Part shown: in pieces, positions 37,552 through 46,635 of the stretch
Layout of the letters: every line of letters starts with the position of its first letter
Numbering within the stretch: the first letter of the stretch is position 1
DNA from: Marinomonas spartinae
GTDB lineage: Bacteria; Pseudomonadota; Gammaproteobacteria; Pseudomonadales; Marinomonadaceae
Direction of reading: 5' to 3'
DNA length: 64,000 nucleotides
Assembly: GCF_900089775.1 (NCBI RefSeq)
Contig: NZ_FLOB01000004.1
Location: 124,001 to 188,000, forward strand
Notes under the pieces: generated by a model
The model's database searches: none
What the model saw: only the letters and a program-made list of their open reading frames with translations
Told to the model about the DNA's origin: nothing
Position numbers and translations under genes: made by a program

Positions 37552-37879
37552 TACCTATTCCTCTTTTGCAGAGACGGTCCAAAACGAATCTGCTCATTCT
37601 TATTGGCCAGGGAAGATACGAACAAATCCTCTTATCTCGGCAATTGTTCCTGCCTTGTCCCAATGCAATGACTTATATCCGTGTAGGAATCACTATATGG
37701 ACAAAAGTCTGCTATTCGCATTTTCCCTTGGTAAGTTTACCATAATGCTTGGAAAGGCGTGCGTGATAACAAAGTGTAAGAGTTTAGTGAAGCGCTCGGT
37801 GCCTTTCTCTATAATGGTGAGCATATTCATGCTATTGCTATGACAGCAGTGCGAAGACAATGAGAACAAGAGAAGTTAT
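37552..37879. other. Intergenic region before pdxJ
   Basis: This is a 328-base stretch between divergent genes. Three overlapping short frames occur, but none has a ribosome site or a recognisable product. I see no tRNA or strong hairpin. It presumably holds the promoters of pdxJ and the Tag-like gene. Confidence 0.5.
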
Positions 37880-38605
37880 ATGACACATTTGAGCGTTAAT
37901 CTGAATAAAATAGGCCTACTGCGCAATTCTCGTGGCAGAAACTATCCGAATATGGTAGAGATGGCGAAACGCACGTTAGATTTAGGGGCATTTGGTATTA
38001 CTATTCATCCAAGGCCTGACCAAAGACATGCAACGTATCAAGATGCTTATGATCTAAAAGAGTTACTTAAGCACTATCCTGACGCAGAACTTAATATTGA
38101 AGGCTTCCCAGATGAACAGTTTCTTAGTGTCGTGCTGGAGGTGGTTCCGCATCAATGTACTTTAGTGCCGGATGACCCGAATCAATTAACTTCCGATCAC
38201 GGATGGAATGTTGCTCGTGATCAAGATGCATTACGTCCAATTATTGCTAAACTCAAAGAAAAAGGGATTCGTGTGGTTCTATTCATGGACCCAGATGCTG
38301 ATAATATGGCCCTAGCGAAGGAAGTTGGTGCTGATCGTGTGGAACTGTACACGGAAGAATACGCGAGTCATTACGGCAAAAATGGCTTTGATACTATCGC
38401 TGAACGTTATCAAGAGTCCGCTCAAGCGGCTTTAGACGCTGGCTTAGGCGTAAATGCAGGTCATGATTTGGATTTAACGAACGTTGAGGATTTGTGTCGA
38501 GCCGGTCGAATTACGGAGGTGTCTATCGGCCATGCCTTGACGGTTGAAGCGCTTGATTTAGGTTGGGATCAAGTTGTGAAGGCGTATTTGTCAAAGTTAG
38601 TGTAA
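37880..38605 (+). CDS. pdxJ: Pyridoxine 5'-phosphate synthase
   Basis: This 241-residue TIM-barrel enzyme condenses 1-deoxyxylulose-5-phosphate with 3-amino-1-hydroxyacetone phosphate to make pyridoxine phosphate. Signatures are LSVNLNKIGLLRNSRG, ITIHPRPDQRH, LNIEGFPDE, CTLVPDDPNQLTSDHGW, VELYTEEYA and VNAGHDLDL. The length matches E. coli PdxJ (243). It is not next to recO as in enterics; the DTW gene begins three bases after its stop, so the two are probably co-transcribed. Confidence 0.97.
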   Translation: MTHLSVNLNKIGLLRNSRGRNYPNMVEMAKRTLDLGAFGITIHPRPDQRHATYQDAYDLKELLKHYPDAELNIEGFPDEQFLSVVLEVVPHQCTLVPDDPNQLTSDHGWNVARDQDALRPIIAKLKEKGIRVVLFMDPDADNMALAKEVGADRVELYTEEYASHYGKNGFDTIAERYQESAQAALDAGLGVNAGHDLDLTNVEDLCRAGRITEVSIGHALTVEALDLGWDQVVKAYLSKLV

Positions 38606-38608
38606 CGC

Positions 38609-39211
38609 ATGTGTCGTTCGCGCCGTCCGATTTGTGAGAGCTGTTCTTTTTTGACGAGTCAGTGTGTCTGTCAATGGATACCTACTATCAACAATGCATT
38701 ACCTGTACTGGTCATTCAAGACCCAAAGGAAGCGAAACATGCTAAGAACACACTGAAGTTGATGCGGCTGGCGTTACCTTCATTGCGTTGCATTTCGTCG
38801 GAGGACAGTGAGGAATTGCGTGGAGTATTAGATACGTTGTCGCTTGATCGATGGCGATTAGTTTTTCCGAGTGAGGGCTCGATCCCTATAGAGCAGGTAT
38901 CAATAGAAGAGAAAAAGGACGTTGATGGCATTGTGTTGATTGATGCGACGTGGCGAAAAGCAAAGCGCCTTTTCTGGTCGGTGCCTAAGCTGCAAGAGAT
39001 GGTATCGTGGCATTTTGTTTCACCTCCTCACAACACTTATACAATCCGTAGGTCGCCAAGGGGTGAGGCGTTATCAACGTTAGAGGCGTGTGCTTATGCT
39101 ATTGAGCAGTTGACTCAGAATGATATGCAACCTTTGCGTGACTTTATGGTCTCAGCTCAGTCCTTTCAATGGCGCCAGCAACCAGCAGATCATCAGCACC
39201 GAAAATCATGA
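38609..39211 (+). CDS. DTW-domain tRNA-uridine aminocarboxypropyltransferase (TapT-like)
   Basis: This 200-residue protein belongs to the DTW family. Members transfer an aminocarboxypropyl group from SAM to uridine in tRNA (acp3U), as shown for E. coli TapT/YfiP. The N-terminal CRSRRPICESC...CVC cysteine cluster suggests a zinc knuckle. The motif IDATWRKAKRLFW is the DTW-like signature, here DATW, followed by SPRGEALSTLEA. Three bases separate it from pdxJ. The exact tRNA position cannot be told. Confidence 0.85.
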   Translation: MCRSRRPICESCSFLTSQCVCQWIPTINNALPVLVIQDPKEAKHAKNTLKLMRLALPSLRCISSEDSEELRGVLDTLSLDRWRLVFPSEGSIPIEQVSIEEKKDVDGIVLIDATWRKAKRLFWSVPKLQEMVSWHFVSPPHNTYTIRRSPRGEALSTLEACAYAIEQLTQNDMQPLRDFMVSAQSFQWRQQPADHQHRKS

Positions 39212-39311
39212 TATTTTGGGTCATGAATACCGCCGTTATTAGGTCTATTCCCGCTATTATTTCAGTTTAATAAAGAGATTGTGGGTCAATAAAGAGTGTT
39301 AGGAGAAGACA

Positions 39312-39599
39312 ATGGATAAGCAAACAGAAATTGAAGCCGCTGTATTACGTCGCTTTTTAAAGCATTTAGATGATAATAAATCTGTACAAAATATTGATTT
39401 GATGAATTTGGCAGGTTTTTGTCGTAATTGTTTAAGTAAATGGTATCTTGCAGAAGCTGAAGATAGAGGTGTTGACATCGATTATGATGCTGCTCGCGAG
39501 TATGTTTACGGCGAGCCCTATAACGACTGGAAAGAAAAATATCAGCCAGCAGCGACAGCAGAACAGTTAGCTGACTTTAATGCTAAGTTTTCTAAATAA
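39312..39599 (+). CDS. DUF1244 family protein (95 aa)
   Basis: This 95-residue protein is a clear DUF1244 member: RFLKHLDDNKSVQNIDLMNL followed by AGFCRNCLSKWY and YDAAREYVYGEPYNDWK. Two cysteines in CRNC may bind metal. No function is established, although structures exist for the family. GGAG lies upstream of the ATG. The next gene, lapG, is 32 bases downstream on the same strand. Confidence 0.85.
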   Translation: MDKQTEIEAAVLRRFLKHLDDNKSVQNIDLMNLAGFCRNCLSKWYLAEAEDRGVDIDYDAAREYVYGEPYNDWKEKYQPAATAEQLADFNAKFSK

Positions 39600-39631
39600 G
39601 TTGTCATGGCAGCAATAGGCCAATAAGACTT

Positions 39632-40309
39632 ATGCATTATCTTTCGACCCTCAATGGAAAAAAGTGGCGGCTCATTATTGTGCTGCTGCTTCTTTGCATC
39701 TTGCCTCAAATTGATTTACAAGCTGATATATCAAATAAATATTTGGAGTTAGCAGCTAAAATCGGCAAAGAATATGGCCCAAGAGCGGAGAAACGCATAC
39801 TGGCTTGGCGTCATTTAGTCGATAGATCTAAAAAGCTTCCCATAGTTAGAAAGCTAGAAGTAGTGAATAATTTTTTTAATCAGTTACCGTTTGTGAGTGA
39901 TCTCAAGCATTGGGGAAAAGAGGATTATTGGGCAACACCGATAGAGTTTCTAGCAACCGATGGGGGAGACTGCGAGGATTTCACCATTGCGAAGTATTTT
40001 ACACTGAGAGAGCTTGGTGTCCCTGATGATAAACTGCGTCTCGTGTACGTTAAGTCATTGACATTAAATCAACACCATATGGTATTGGCTTATTACCATA
40101 CACCGACTTCTATTCCTGTGATTTTAGATAATTTAGATAAAGAGTTAAAACCCGCTTCTAAACGGCCTGATCTAAAGCCAATTTATTCATTTAATGCAAG
40201 AAATTTATGGTTGTCTAAGGAAAAAGGGCGAGGGATTCTAGTGGGTGGCTCTTCTCGATTGAGTCTTTGGAAAGATCTTAACAACCGTTTTGCTAAGTAC
40301 AATAACTAG
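39632..40309 (+). CDS. lapG: LapG-type periplasmic cysteine protease
   Basis: This 225-residue transglutaminase-like cysteine proteinase (bacterial BTLCP) has a signal or anchor segment at 13-31. The catalytic triad is C114 (DGGDCEDFTIAKYF), H149 (QHHMVLAYY) and D166 (ILDNLD). In Pseudomonas, LapG cleaves the N-terminal retention module of the adhesin LapA when LapD releases it (family knowledge). It sits nine bases before lapD, the usual pair. The adhesin itself is not in the window. Confidence 0.93.
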   Translation: MHYLSTLNGKKWRLIIVLLLLCILPQIDLQADISNKYLELAAKIGKEYGPRAEKRILAWRHLVDRSKKLPIVRKLEVVNNFFNQLPFVSDLKHWGKEDYWATPIEFLATDGGDCEDFTIAKYFTLRELGVPDDKLRLVYVKSLTLNQHHMVLAYYHTPTSIPVILDNLDKELKPASKRPDLKPIYSFNARNLWLSKEKGRGILVGGSSRLSLWKDLNNRFAKYNN

Positions 40310-40318
40310 GAGAATCAG

Positions 40319-42274
40319 ATGACATTATTTCGCCAGTTGCTGATGATGATTGTTGTCATCTTGTCGTTAGTCCTGATTGCCGTGATGGGAATTAACTTCA
40401 ATACGACAAAAGGCTATCTAGTCAATCAGTTAGCATCAACTGCTCAGGATAGCGCGACATCGTTAAGTATGTCCTTGTCCGGTTACATGGCTGATAAAGA
40501 TAAAGCGTCCATTGTTAGTACAGTGAATGCGGTGTTTGATAGCGGATATTTTTCAGAAGTGCGTGTACATTTTTATGCCGATAACACCGACCTTATTCGT
40601 AAAAATGAAACCAAAATTGTAGGTGTGCCACAGTGGTTTATTCATCTAATTGATTTTAATGTCCCCGTTGCGAATGCGGTTGTATCAAATGGTTGGAACG
40701 AGTTAGGGCAAGTTTATATTACTGGCAGTGCTGGGTATGGTTATTACCAGCTTTGGTTAGCCACACGTGACTTACTGTTATCCTTTATTGTGATTGGCTT
40801 AGTGATGGTTGTATTGGGCTGGCTAGGGTTACGTTGGCTCTTTAAACCGCTGTCAGAGGTTGAGAAGCAAGCGGAAGCGATTCAGCAGCGTCGTTTCTTA
40901 AAAATGACTAAGATCCCCAAAACGCGCGAGCTTAAATCGGTTGTTTTGTCTATGAATAGAATGGCAGAAAAATTAGAAAAGGAGTTTGAGGCCGAGGCTA
41001 AAGCAGTGCAATGGCTACAATCTAAAGCGTTTCAAGACCCTGTTAGTGGACTTGGCAACCGACATTTTTTTGATCGGCAAGCGAAAGCGTATTTCGCGAG
41101 CAATGATCGTACTATGGATGGGATCGCTTTGATTAGCTTGACAGACCTTGCCAAGCTAAATAACGAACGAGGGTATGAAGCGGCAGATTTATTTATTCGT
41201 TCAGCTGCTCAAATATTAACTGGCAAGGTGATGAGTTTGCCATCGGCGGCGACGGTTGCGCGTTTGTCGGGGGCAGATTTTGTGATTCTCATTCCCAATG
41301 TTGATCAGGATCGGTTGAAGTATCTCGTGAATGATATGATGGAAAGTTTGCTGGAGTTGGTGACGTCTAAGATTAGTTATTCCGACGCCGTTGCTAACAT
41401 CGGCGCGGTTATTATTACCGGAGACGTTGATGTTTCTAGTGCGATGGCACAAGCCGATGCCGCGTTGCGAGAGGCTAAAATGTCTGGCATGAATAGCAGT
41501 CGGGTGTTTGATTCCAAAACAGGTCAGGAGATGGCAATAGCTCGTATCGAATGGCGGGAAATGCTGGAGCATGCCATTGAGAACCGAGCCTTTACTTTGC
41601 GCAAGCAAAGGGTCGCACTTTTTGAGGGTGAGTTAGGAACCCTACATGAAGAGGTCTTCTCCAGCCTTGAATATGAAGGTAAGCAATATCATGCTGGCTA
41701 CTTTATCGGTCTAGCTGAGCAGTTTGATTTAGGGGATCAAGTAGATCAAGTGATTATTGAGCGAGTTATTGCTTATATTAAGGTACGTCAGGACAGTTTA
41801 ACGTCACCTTTGGCGGTCAATATCTCAGCATCGGCCTTTATTAAACCATCGTTTATTGATTGGTTGAATGAGACACTGAAAGGGCTGGATGAACAATTAC
41901 GTCACTTCTTAGTGTTTGAAATATCAGAGCAAAGCGTTCTTGCTTCGGAAGATTATGCGTTTGACCTATCTCAAATGCTAAAACACCATGGTGTGATCTT
42001 TGGCATTGATAATGTTGGTAAGCAGTTTTCTGCTTTCCATTACTTGCAGGTTTTGATGCCTGATTATGTTAAAGTTGACCCTTCTTATACGAAGTTGGTT
42101 GCAGGTAGAGAGTCAGAGTCCTTTTTTATGCAGACGCTGTGTAAAATGTTCAATAGTTTAAATATTCAAGTTATTGCGACGGGGATCGAGAGTGTGAATC
42201 AACTGTCTATTTTGCAGCGTTTTGATGTTGCTGGTGGACAAGGATACGCGATTGGCTTACCGTCAGATATGTGA
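40319..42274 (+). CDS. lapD: LapD-type c-di-GMP receptor
   Basis: This 651-residue inner-membrane signal protein has a transmembrane helix at about 6-26, a periplasmic LapD/MoxY output domain, a second membrane helix at about 150-172 and a HAMP region. Degenerate GGDEF (RLSGADF replaces GGDEF, near 315) and EAL domains follow (no EAL motif, EVF instead; about 400-650). Neither catalytic site is intact, so it should bind rather than make or break c-di-GMP. Bound LapD holds LapG and protects the adhesin. It follows lapG directly. Confidence 0.93.
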   Translation: MTLFRQLLMMIVVILSLVLIAVMGINFNTTKGYLVNQLASTAQDSATSLSMSLSGYMADKDKASIVSTVNAVFDSGYFSEVRVHFYADNTDLIRKNETKIVGVPQWFIHLIDFNVPVANAVVSNGWNELGQVYITGSAGYGYYQLWLATRDLLLSFIVIGLVMVVLGWLGLRWLFKPLSEVEKQAEAIQQRRFLKMTKIPKTRELKSVVLSMNRMAEKLEKEFEAEAKAVQWLQSKAFQDPVSGLGNRHFFDRQAKAYFASNDRTMDGIALISLTDLAKLNNERGYEAADLFIRSAAQILTGKVMSLPSAATVARLSGADFVILIPNVDQDRLKYLVNDMMESLLELVTSKISYSDAVANIGAVIITGDVDVSSAMAQADAALREAKMSGMNSSRVFDSKTGQEMAIARIEWREMLEHAIENRAFTLRKQRVALFEGELGTLHEEVFSSLEYEGKQYHAGYFIGLAEQFDLGDQVDQVIIERVIAYIKVRQDSLTSPLAVNISASAFIKPSFIDWLNETLKGLDEQLRHFLVFEISEQSVLASEDYAFDLSQMLKHHGVIFGIDNVGKQFSAFHYLQVLMPDYVKVDPSYTKLVAGRESESFFMQTLCKMFNSLNIQVIATGIESVNQLSILQRFDVAGGQGYAIGLPSDM

Positions 42275-42328
42275 TGTCTATCTGGCGGTATAGGTGTTAT
42301 AAAACTGCAGGCTCAATAGGCATTAAGA

Positions 42329-42703
42329 TTAAATAAGAGAGTCTTCGTGCCCGTTGGTTTCATGGCTGTCTTCGAGAATAAGGTGTGCATCATTGCTGTT
42401 ACTGTGTACACCACGAATCCACTTACGGCTGAGTAGCTTTTTCTGTGCTGCTAAGGGGAGTTCGGTAAATTGGATCAATCGTTTGGCACTTAGCAGGTCG
42501 ATAAGGTCCTCTAGAATCCTCATCATTTCATTGTCTGAGTTTTTTAGTATCTCTTCGGTGTTGGCTTCAGATGTCTTAAGCTTTTCTTCGAGAAGTGCAG
42601 CAACAACGGGATCATTGGGGGCGACAAGTTGTGAAAACTCATCGGATTGCGATGTCGCAATATCAATGATATGCCCTTCTTTGTTTAATTTAGCGTAAAG
42701 CAT
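42329..42703 (-). CDS. Conserved hypothetical protein of Lap locus (124 aa)
   Basis: This 124-residue hydrophilic protein resembles a short conserved protein found in pseudomonads and often mislabelled tryptophan synthase beta-like. Shared segments are MLYAKLNKEGHI at the start and MRILEDLIDLLSAKRLIQFTELPLAAQKKLLSRKW. No cysteine, signal or membrane segment is seen, and no function is known. It is encoded on the opposite strand between lapD and lapB, so it is not part of that operon. Confidence 0.72.
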   Translation of the reverse strand: MLYAKLNKEGHIIDIATSQSDEFSQLVAPNDPVVAALLEEKLKTSEANTEEILKNSDNEMMRILEDLIDLLSAKRLIQFTELPLAAQKKLLSRKWIRGVHSNSNDAHLILEDSHETNGHEDSLI

Positions 42704-42854
42704 CTAAGCTCCTGTTATGTATTGACTTATATGTTGGTATCTATAAAGAAGTGGTCTTCCCTGCGCTTGTAATAACTCTATTCTAGAGCCATTATGTGTA
42801 AGCTTAGCAAAATAAACCTATGTTTTTTAGAATATTTTAAAGGGTATGTGCAGT

Positions 42855-45179
42855 ATGTCTGACTCCACCAGTCCGAAACAGAATGATTTTGCTTCACTTG
42901 ATACAACAACCCAGACAGATGAAACGAAGAAAGAACAAAATGAATCATCTGATACCGACTTGGCAAATGAAGAGTCGGAAAATAAAGCGCCCTCATCAGA
43001 AGAGAGTAATGAGGAGCCAGTCAACCCTAAGCCTCAATGGAAAATTGATGGGGCAGCATTAGAATATCCCAATCCGCTACTAGATTGTTTAGTTTTGCTG
43101 AGTAAGTATTTTCACAACCCTTATTCGGCAGATTCTATTGCATCCGGCTTGCCCATTACAAATAACGAAATGACGCCTGAAATGTTTAAGCGTGCAGCTA
43201 AACGTATCAATATTAGCTCGCGTTTTGTAAAGCGTCCGTTTGGTAAAATTCCCGATATGGTGTTGCCAGCAGTGCTGCTTTTGCATGATAAGCAAGCTTG
43301 TATTCTGCTGCGAATTGATAAGAGTGGTCATACTGCAACGATACTGCGCCCAGAGTCAGGAGAAGGGGAAGTAGAGGTTGATTTAGATGATCTTCATGAA
43401 AGCTATTCAGGTTATTGTTTTTTCGTTCGTCCACAATACAAGTTCGATCGTCGCTCTCAGCACGAAGATGAAAAGGCCTCCCACAAGCACTGGTTTTGGG
43501 GGACAATTACGCAATCTTGGCGGATTTATCGAGACGTCTTCATTGCTTCACTGTTGATCAACATTTTTGCAGTGGCCAGTCCTCTTTTTACAATGAACGT
43601 GTATGATCGAGTTGTACCAAATAATTCCTTTGATACATTATGGGTATTGGCTGTTGGCGTGGTAACCATCTATATATTTGATTTTCTGCTCAGAACGTTG
43701 CGTGCCTACTTTATTGATATTGCGGGTAAAAAATCAGACATTCTCATTTCTTCGAAGATTTTTTCTAAGGTCAACAACATCACTATGTCGTCTAGGCCGA
43801 AATCGGTCGGGGCATTTGCAAAAAACCTTCAGGAATTTGAAAGTATTCGAGATTTCATCACGTCGGCTTCGATTACCACTTTGGTTGACCTCCCTTTTAT
43901 GTTCATCATCATCGCTGTGATATGGTTGATTGGTGGGCCTGTTGGTTATATTCCCATTGTAAGTATTTTTCTAATACTGAGTTACAGTTTTATTATACAG
44001 GTTCCTTTACGGCGTTCTATAGAAGAAAGTCAAAAGACCTCTTCACAGAAAAACTCCATATTGATTGAAAGCTTATATAACGCCGAAAGTGTCAAGTTAA
44101 ATAATGCCGAAGGTGTATTACAAAAGCAGTGGGAAAGTGCGGTGGGGAATATTGCTGATTGGGGGGTGAAAACTCGTCAATTATCACAATCTTGTTCATC
44201 CTTTGCCATGGTGGTGCAACAGTTAACCACAGTGGTTATTGTGATTGTTGGGGTATATCAAATCTCAGAAGGGCATATGTCAATGGGGGCGCTGGTAGCG
44301 TCCGTTATGCTGACAGGTCGTGCACTTGGTCCAGTGGGGCAGATCGCAGGGTTGGCCACTCGCTATAATCAAGCCAAATCAGCTTTTACTGCACTGAATG
44401 GGATTATGGGATCGCCTGTTGAGAATCCTGATGATGTCAAATTTGTTCATCGACCTCGTTTTGAAGGAAGTTTTCAGTTTGATGAAGTGAGTTTTGCTTA
44501 CCCAGAGCAAGAACAAGCAGCTCTTAGTCATATAAACTTTACCATTAACCCTGGTGAAAAAGTGGCTATTATAGGTCGGATTGGCTCAGGTAAATCGACA
44601 CTGGGTAAGTTGATGACAGGGCTGTATACCCCAGTTGATGGTGCAGTGCGTGTAGACGGGGTGGATGTTCGGCAAATTAATCCTACTGATCTGCGCCGTA
44701 ACGTGGGAAGTGTTTCCCAAGATGTCACACTGTTTTATGGCTCTATCAAAGACAATATTCTCATGGGTGTACCTTATATGGAGGATGAAGCGGTTGTGCG
44801 TGCGGCTGAATTGGCTGGTGTTTCAGAGTTCGCTAACCGCAAACCGAATGGTTTAGACAGTATTGTTGGGGAACGCGGTATGCAATTATCCGGTGGTCAA
44901 CGACAAAGTATTGCCATAGCCAGAGCATTGCTGTTTGATCCGACTATTCTTATTTTAGACGAACCGACGGCCTCAATGGATAACACCACAGAAGCACGTA
45001 TGAAACGTCGATTAATGGATACCATGAAAGATAAGACGTTAATACTCATTACCCATAAAGCCTCTATGCTTGACATGGTAGATAGAATTATCGTTATGGA
45101 TAACGGTCGTTTGATAGCAGACGGGCCTAAAGCACAAGTGCATGAAGCGTTAAGACAAGGCAGGCTGAAGGTTAGTTAA
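42855..45179 (+). CDS. lapB: Type I secretion ABC transporter LapB
   Basis: This protein of about 774 residues is the inner-membrane exporter for a large adhesin. An acidic Ser/Thr/Glu-rich leader (about 1-60) is followed by a C39-like domain (PLLDCLVLLSKYF), in which no catalytic Cys-His pair is evident. The six-helix ABC membrane domain and the ATPase come next: Walker A GRIGSGKST (near 575), signature LSGGQRQ (near 680) and Walker B ILDEPTASMD. ATG 42855 gives better spacing from AAGGG than ATG 42846. lapC follows four bases after the stop. Confidence 0.92.
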   Translation: MSDSTSPKQNDFASLDTTTQTDETKKEQNESSDTDLANEESENKAPSSEESNEEPVNPKPQWKIDGAALEYPNPLLDCLVLLSKYFHNPYSADSIASGLPITNNEMTPEMFKRAAKRINISSRFVKRPFGKIPDMVLPAVLLLHDKQACILLRIDKSGHTATILRPESGEGEVEVDLDDLHESYSGYCFFVRPQYKFDRRSQHEDEKASHKHWFWGTITQSWRIYRDVFIASLLINIFAVASPLFTMNVYDRVVPNNSFDTLWVLAVGVVTIYIFDFLLRTLRAYFIDIAGKKSDILISSKIFSKVNNITMSSRPKSVGAFAKNLQEFESIRDFITSASITTLVDLPFMFIIIAVIWLIGGPVGYIPIVSIFLILSYSFIIQVPLRRSIEESQKTSSQKNSILIESLYNAESVKLNNAEGVLQKQWESAVGNIADWGVKTRQLSQSCSSFAMVVQQLTTVVIVIVGVYQISEGHMSMGALVASVMLTGRALGPVGQIAGLATRYNQAKSAFTALNGIMGSPVENPDDVKFVHRPRFEGSFQFDEVSFAYPEQEQAALSHINFTINPGEKVAIIGRIGSGKSTLGKLMTGLYTPVDGAVRVDGVDVRQINPTDLRRNVGSVSQDVTLFYGSIKDNILMGVPYMEDEAVVRAAELAGVSEFANRKPNGLDSIVGERGMQLSGGQRQSIAIARALLFDPTILILDEPTASMDNTTEARMKRRLMDTMKDKTLILITHKASMLDMVDRIIVMDNGRLIADGPKAQVHEALRQGRLKVS

Positions 45180-45183
45180 CCAT

Positions 45184-46527
45184 ATGAAAAATAGCAAAAA
45201 AAGCATAGCACAAAGAGATCTTGAATTTCTAAGCGATCGTAACTCCGCCTTGATGCTTAAAAGTCCACGTGGTGGCCGTATTATTTTGTGGGTGATTTTC
45301 ATTTTTTTAGTGGTCGCGGTTATTTGGGCAGATCATACGACTTTAGATGAAAGAACCGTTGGTGTTGGGACGGTTATTCCCTCACAGCAGGTTCAACAAA
45401 TTCAAAACTTAGAGGGTGGTATCTTAAAGACAATTGACACCCAAGTAGGGGCAACTGTGAAAAAAGGTCAAATACTGATGACCATTGACAACTCTACTGC
45501 CTTGTCCTCCCTTCGTGAACAGGAAGTGGAATCTACCAATTTATATGCCAGTTCTGTTCGTTTGCAGGCTGAAGTAGATGGTAAGAAACCCGTATTTAGT
45601 CAGTCTTTTGCTGAAAAGTATCCAAATTTAGTGGCTCGTGAAATGGATCTGTATACAACTCAAATAGAATCATTGAAAGCGAACAAACAAGTCTTCCAGC
45701 AACAAGTCGATCAAAAAAAACAAGAGATCATTGAGCAGAAAGCGAAGTTGGAAAATCTTAAGCAAAGCTATAAATTATCGTCTGAAGAACTTACTCTGAC
45801 GCGCCCTGCTTTTAAACAAGGGGCTGTTTCTCGAGTGGAACTCCTACAGTTAGAGCGTGATGTGAATAAGATACAAGGGGATCTCGAGGCTACGGAACTT
45901 GCGATACCTCGGGCTCACTCAGCACTTAAAGAAGCCCAAAATAAACTTGTGGAAAGTGATGCCAAGTTTATGTCTGATGCACAGGAGCAACTTAATAAGG
46001 TACAGAGTAAGTTAGACCAATTGAGGCAGGCGAATTTCTCGTTACAAGATAAAGTGTCTAGGACACAAGTGCGCTCACCGGTGAATGGCATTGTTAAACA
46101 GATTCAAATTAATACCATCGGTGGCGTTGTCAAACCAGGAATGGATCTAATCGACATTGTGCCCATTGATGACACTCTATTGATTGAGGCCAAGGTAAAA
46201 CCTAAAGATATTGGGTTTATTAAGCCAGGCTTACCTGCCATGGTGAAATTAACGGCTTATGATTTTTCTATTTACGGGGGATTAAAAGCCCATGTAGAAA
46301 CTATTAGTGCTGATACCATTGTTGATAAAGATGATAGAGAGGGGCGTAGTTATTATTTAGTTCGAGTTAGAACCAATCATAATTACTTGGGGACAGCAAA
46401 AAATCCATTGCCGATTATTCCAGGGATGCAAGCGACAGTCGACATCATTACTGGCAAAAAGACTCTTTTGCAATACTTGTTTAAACCTATCTTAAAGGCG
46501 AAGCAGAATGCGCTACATGAAAGATGA
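45184..46527 (+). CDS. lapC: Type I secretion membrane-fusion protein LapC (HlyD family)
   Basis: This 447-residue periplasmic adaptor links the LapB exporter to an outer-membrane channel. It has one membrane helix at about 34-54 (IILWVIFIFLVVAVIWA), a split lipoyl/barrel-sandwich domain (EGGILKTIDTQVGATVKKGQ; VRSPVNGIVKQI), a long coiled-coil hairpin (about 130-290, Gln/Lys-rich) and a C-terminal HlyD domain ending with a TGKKTLLQYLFKPI segment. The outer-membrane partner lapE is not adjacent. Confidence 0.92.
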   Translation: MKNSKKSIAQRDLEFLSDRNSALMLKSPRGGRIILWVIFIFLVVAVIWADHTTLDERTVGVGTVIPSQQVQQIQNLEGGILKTIDTQVGATVKKGQILMTIDNSTALSSLREQEVESTNLYASSVRLQAEVDGKKPVFSQSFAEKYPNLVAREMDLYTTQIESLKANKQVFQQQVDQKKQEIIEQKAKLENLKQSYKLSSEELTLTRPAFKQGAVSRVELLQLERDVNKIQGDLEATELAIPRAHSALKEAQNKLVESDAKFMSDAQEQLNKVQSKLDQLRQANFSLQDKVSRTQVRSPVNGIVKQIQINTIGGVVKPGMDLIDIVPIDDTLLIEAKVKPKDIGFIKPGLPAMVKLTAYDFSIYGGLKAHVETISADTIVDKDDREGRSYYLVRVRTNHNYLGTAKNPLPIIPGMQATVDIITGKKTLLQYLFKPILKAKQNALHER

Positions 46528-46635
46528 TTACAAATCTCTTTTAGAAATGACCGTTGCTTAACAAAAGTTAACGATTCTAAGGTGTTAGGTTTCGTAAGAT
46601 TTATTATCAGTATTGCATAAAGAAAGAGGAATACT

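Noticed and set aside
37477..37843. Three overlapping short frames before pdxJ
   Set aside because: Unrelated frames in non-coding DNA with no ribosome sites; the composition is that of an intergenic region.
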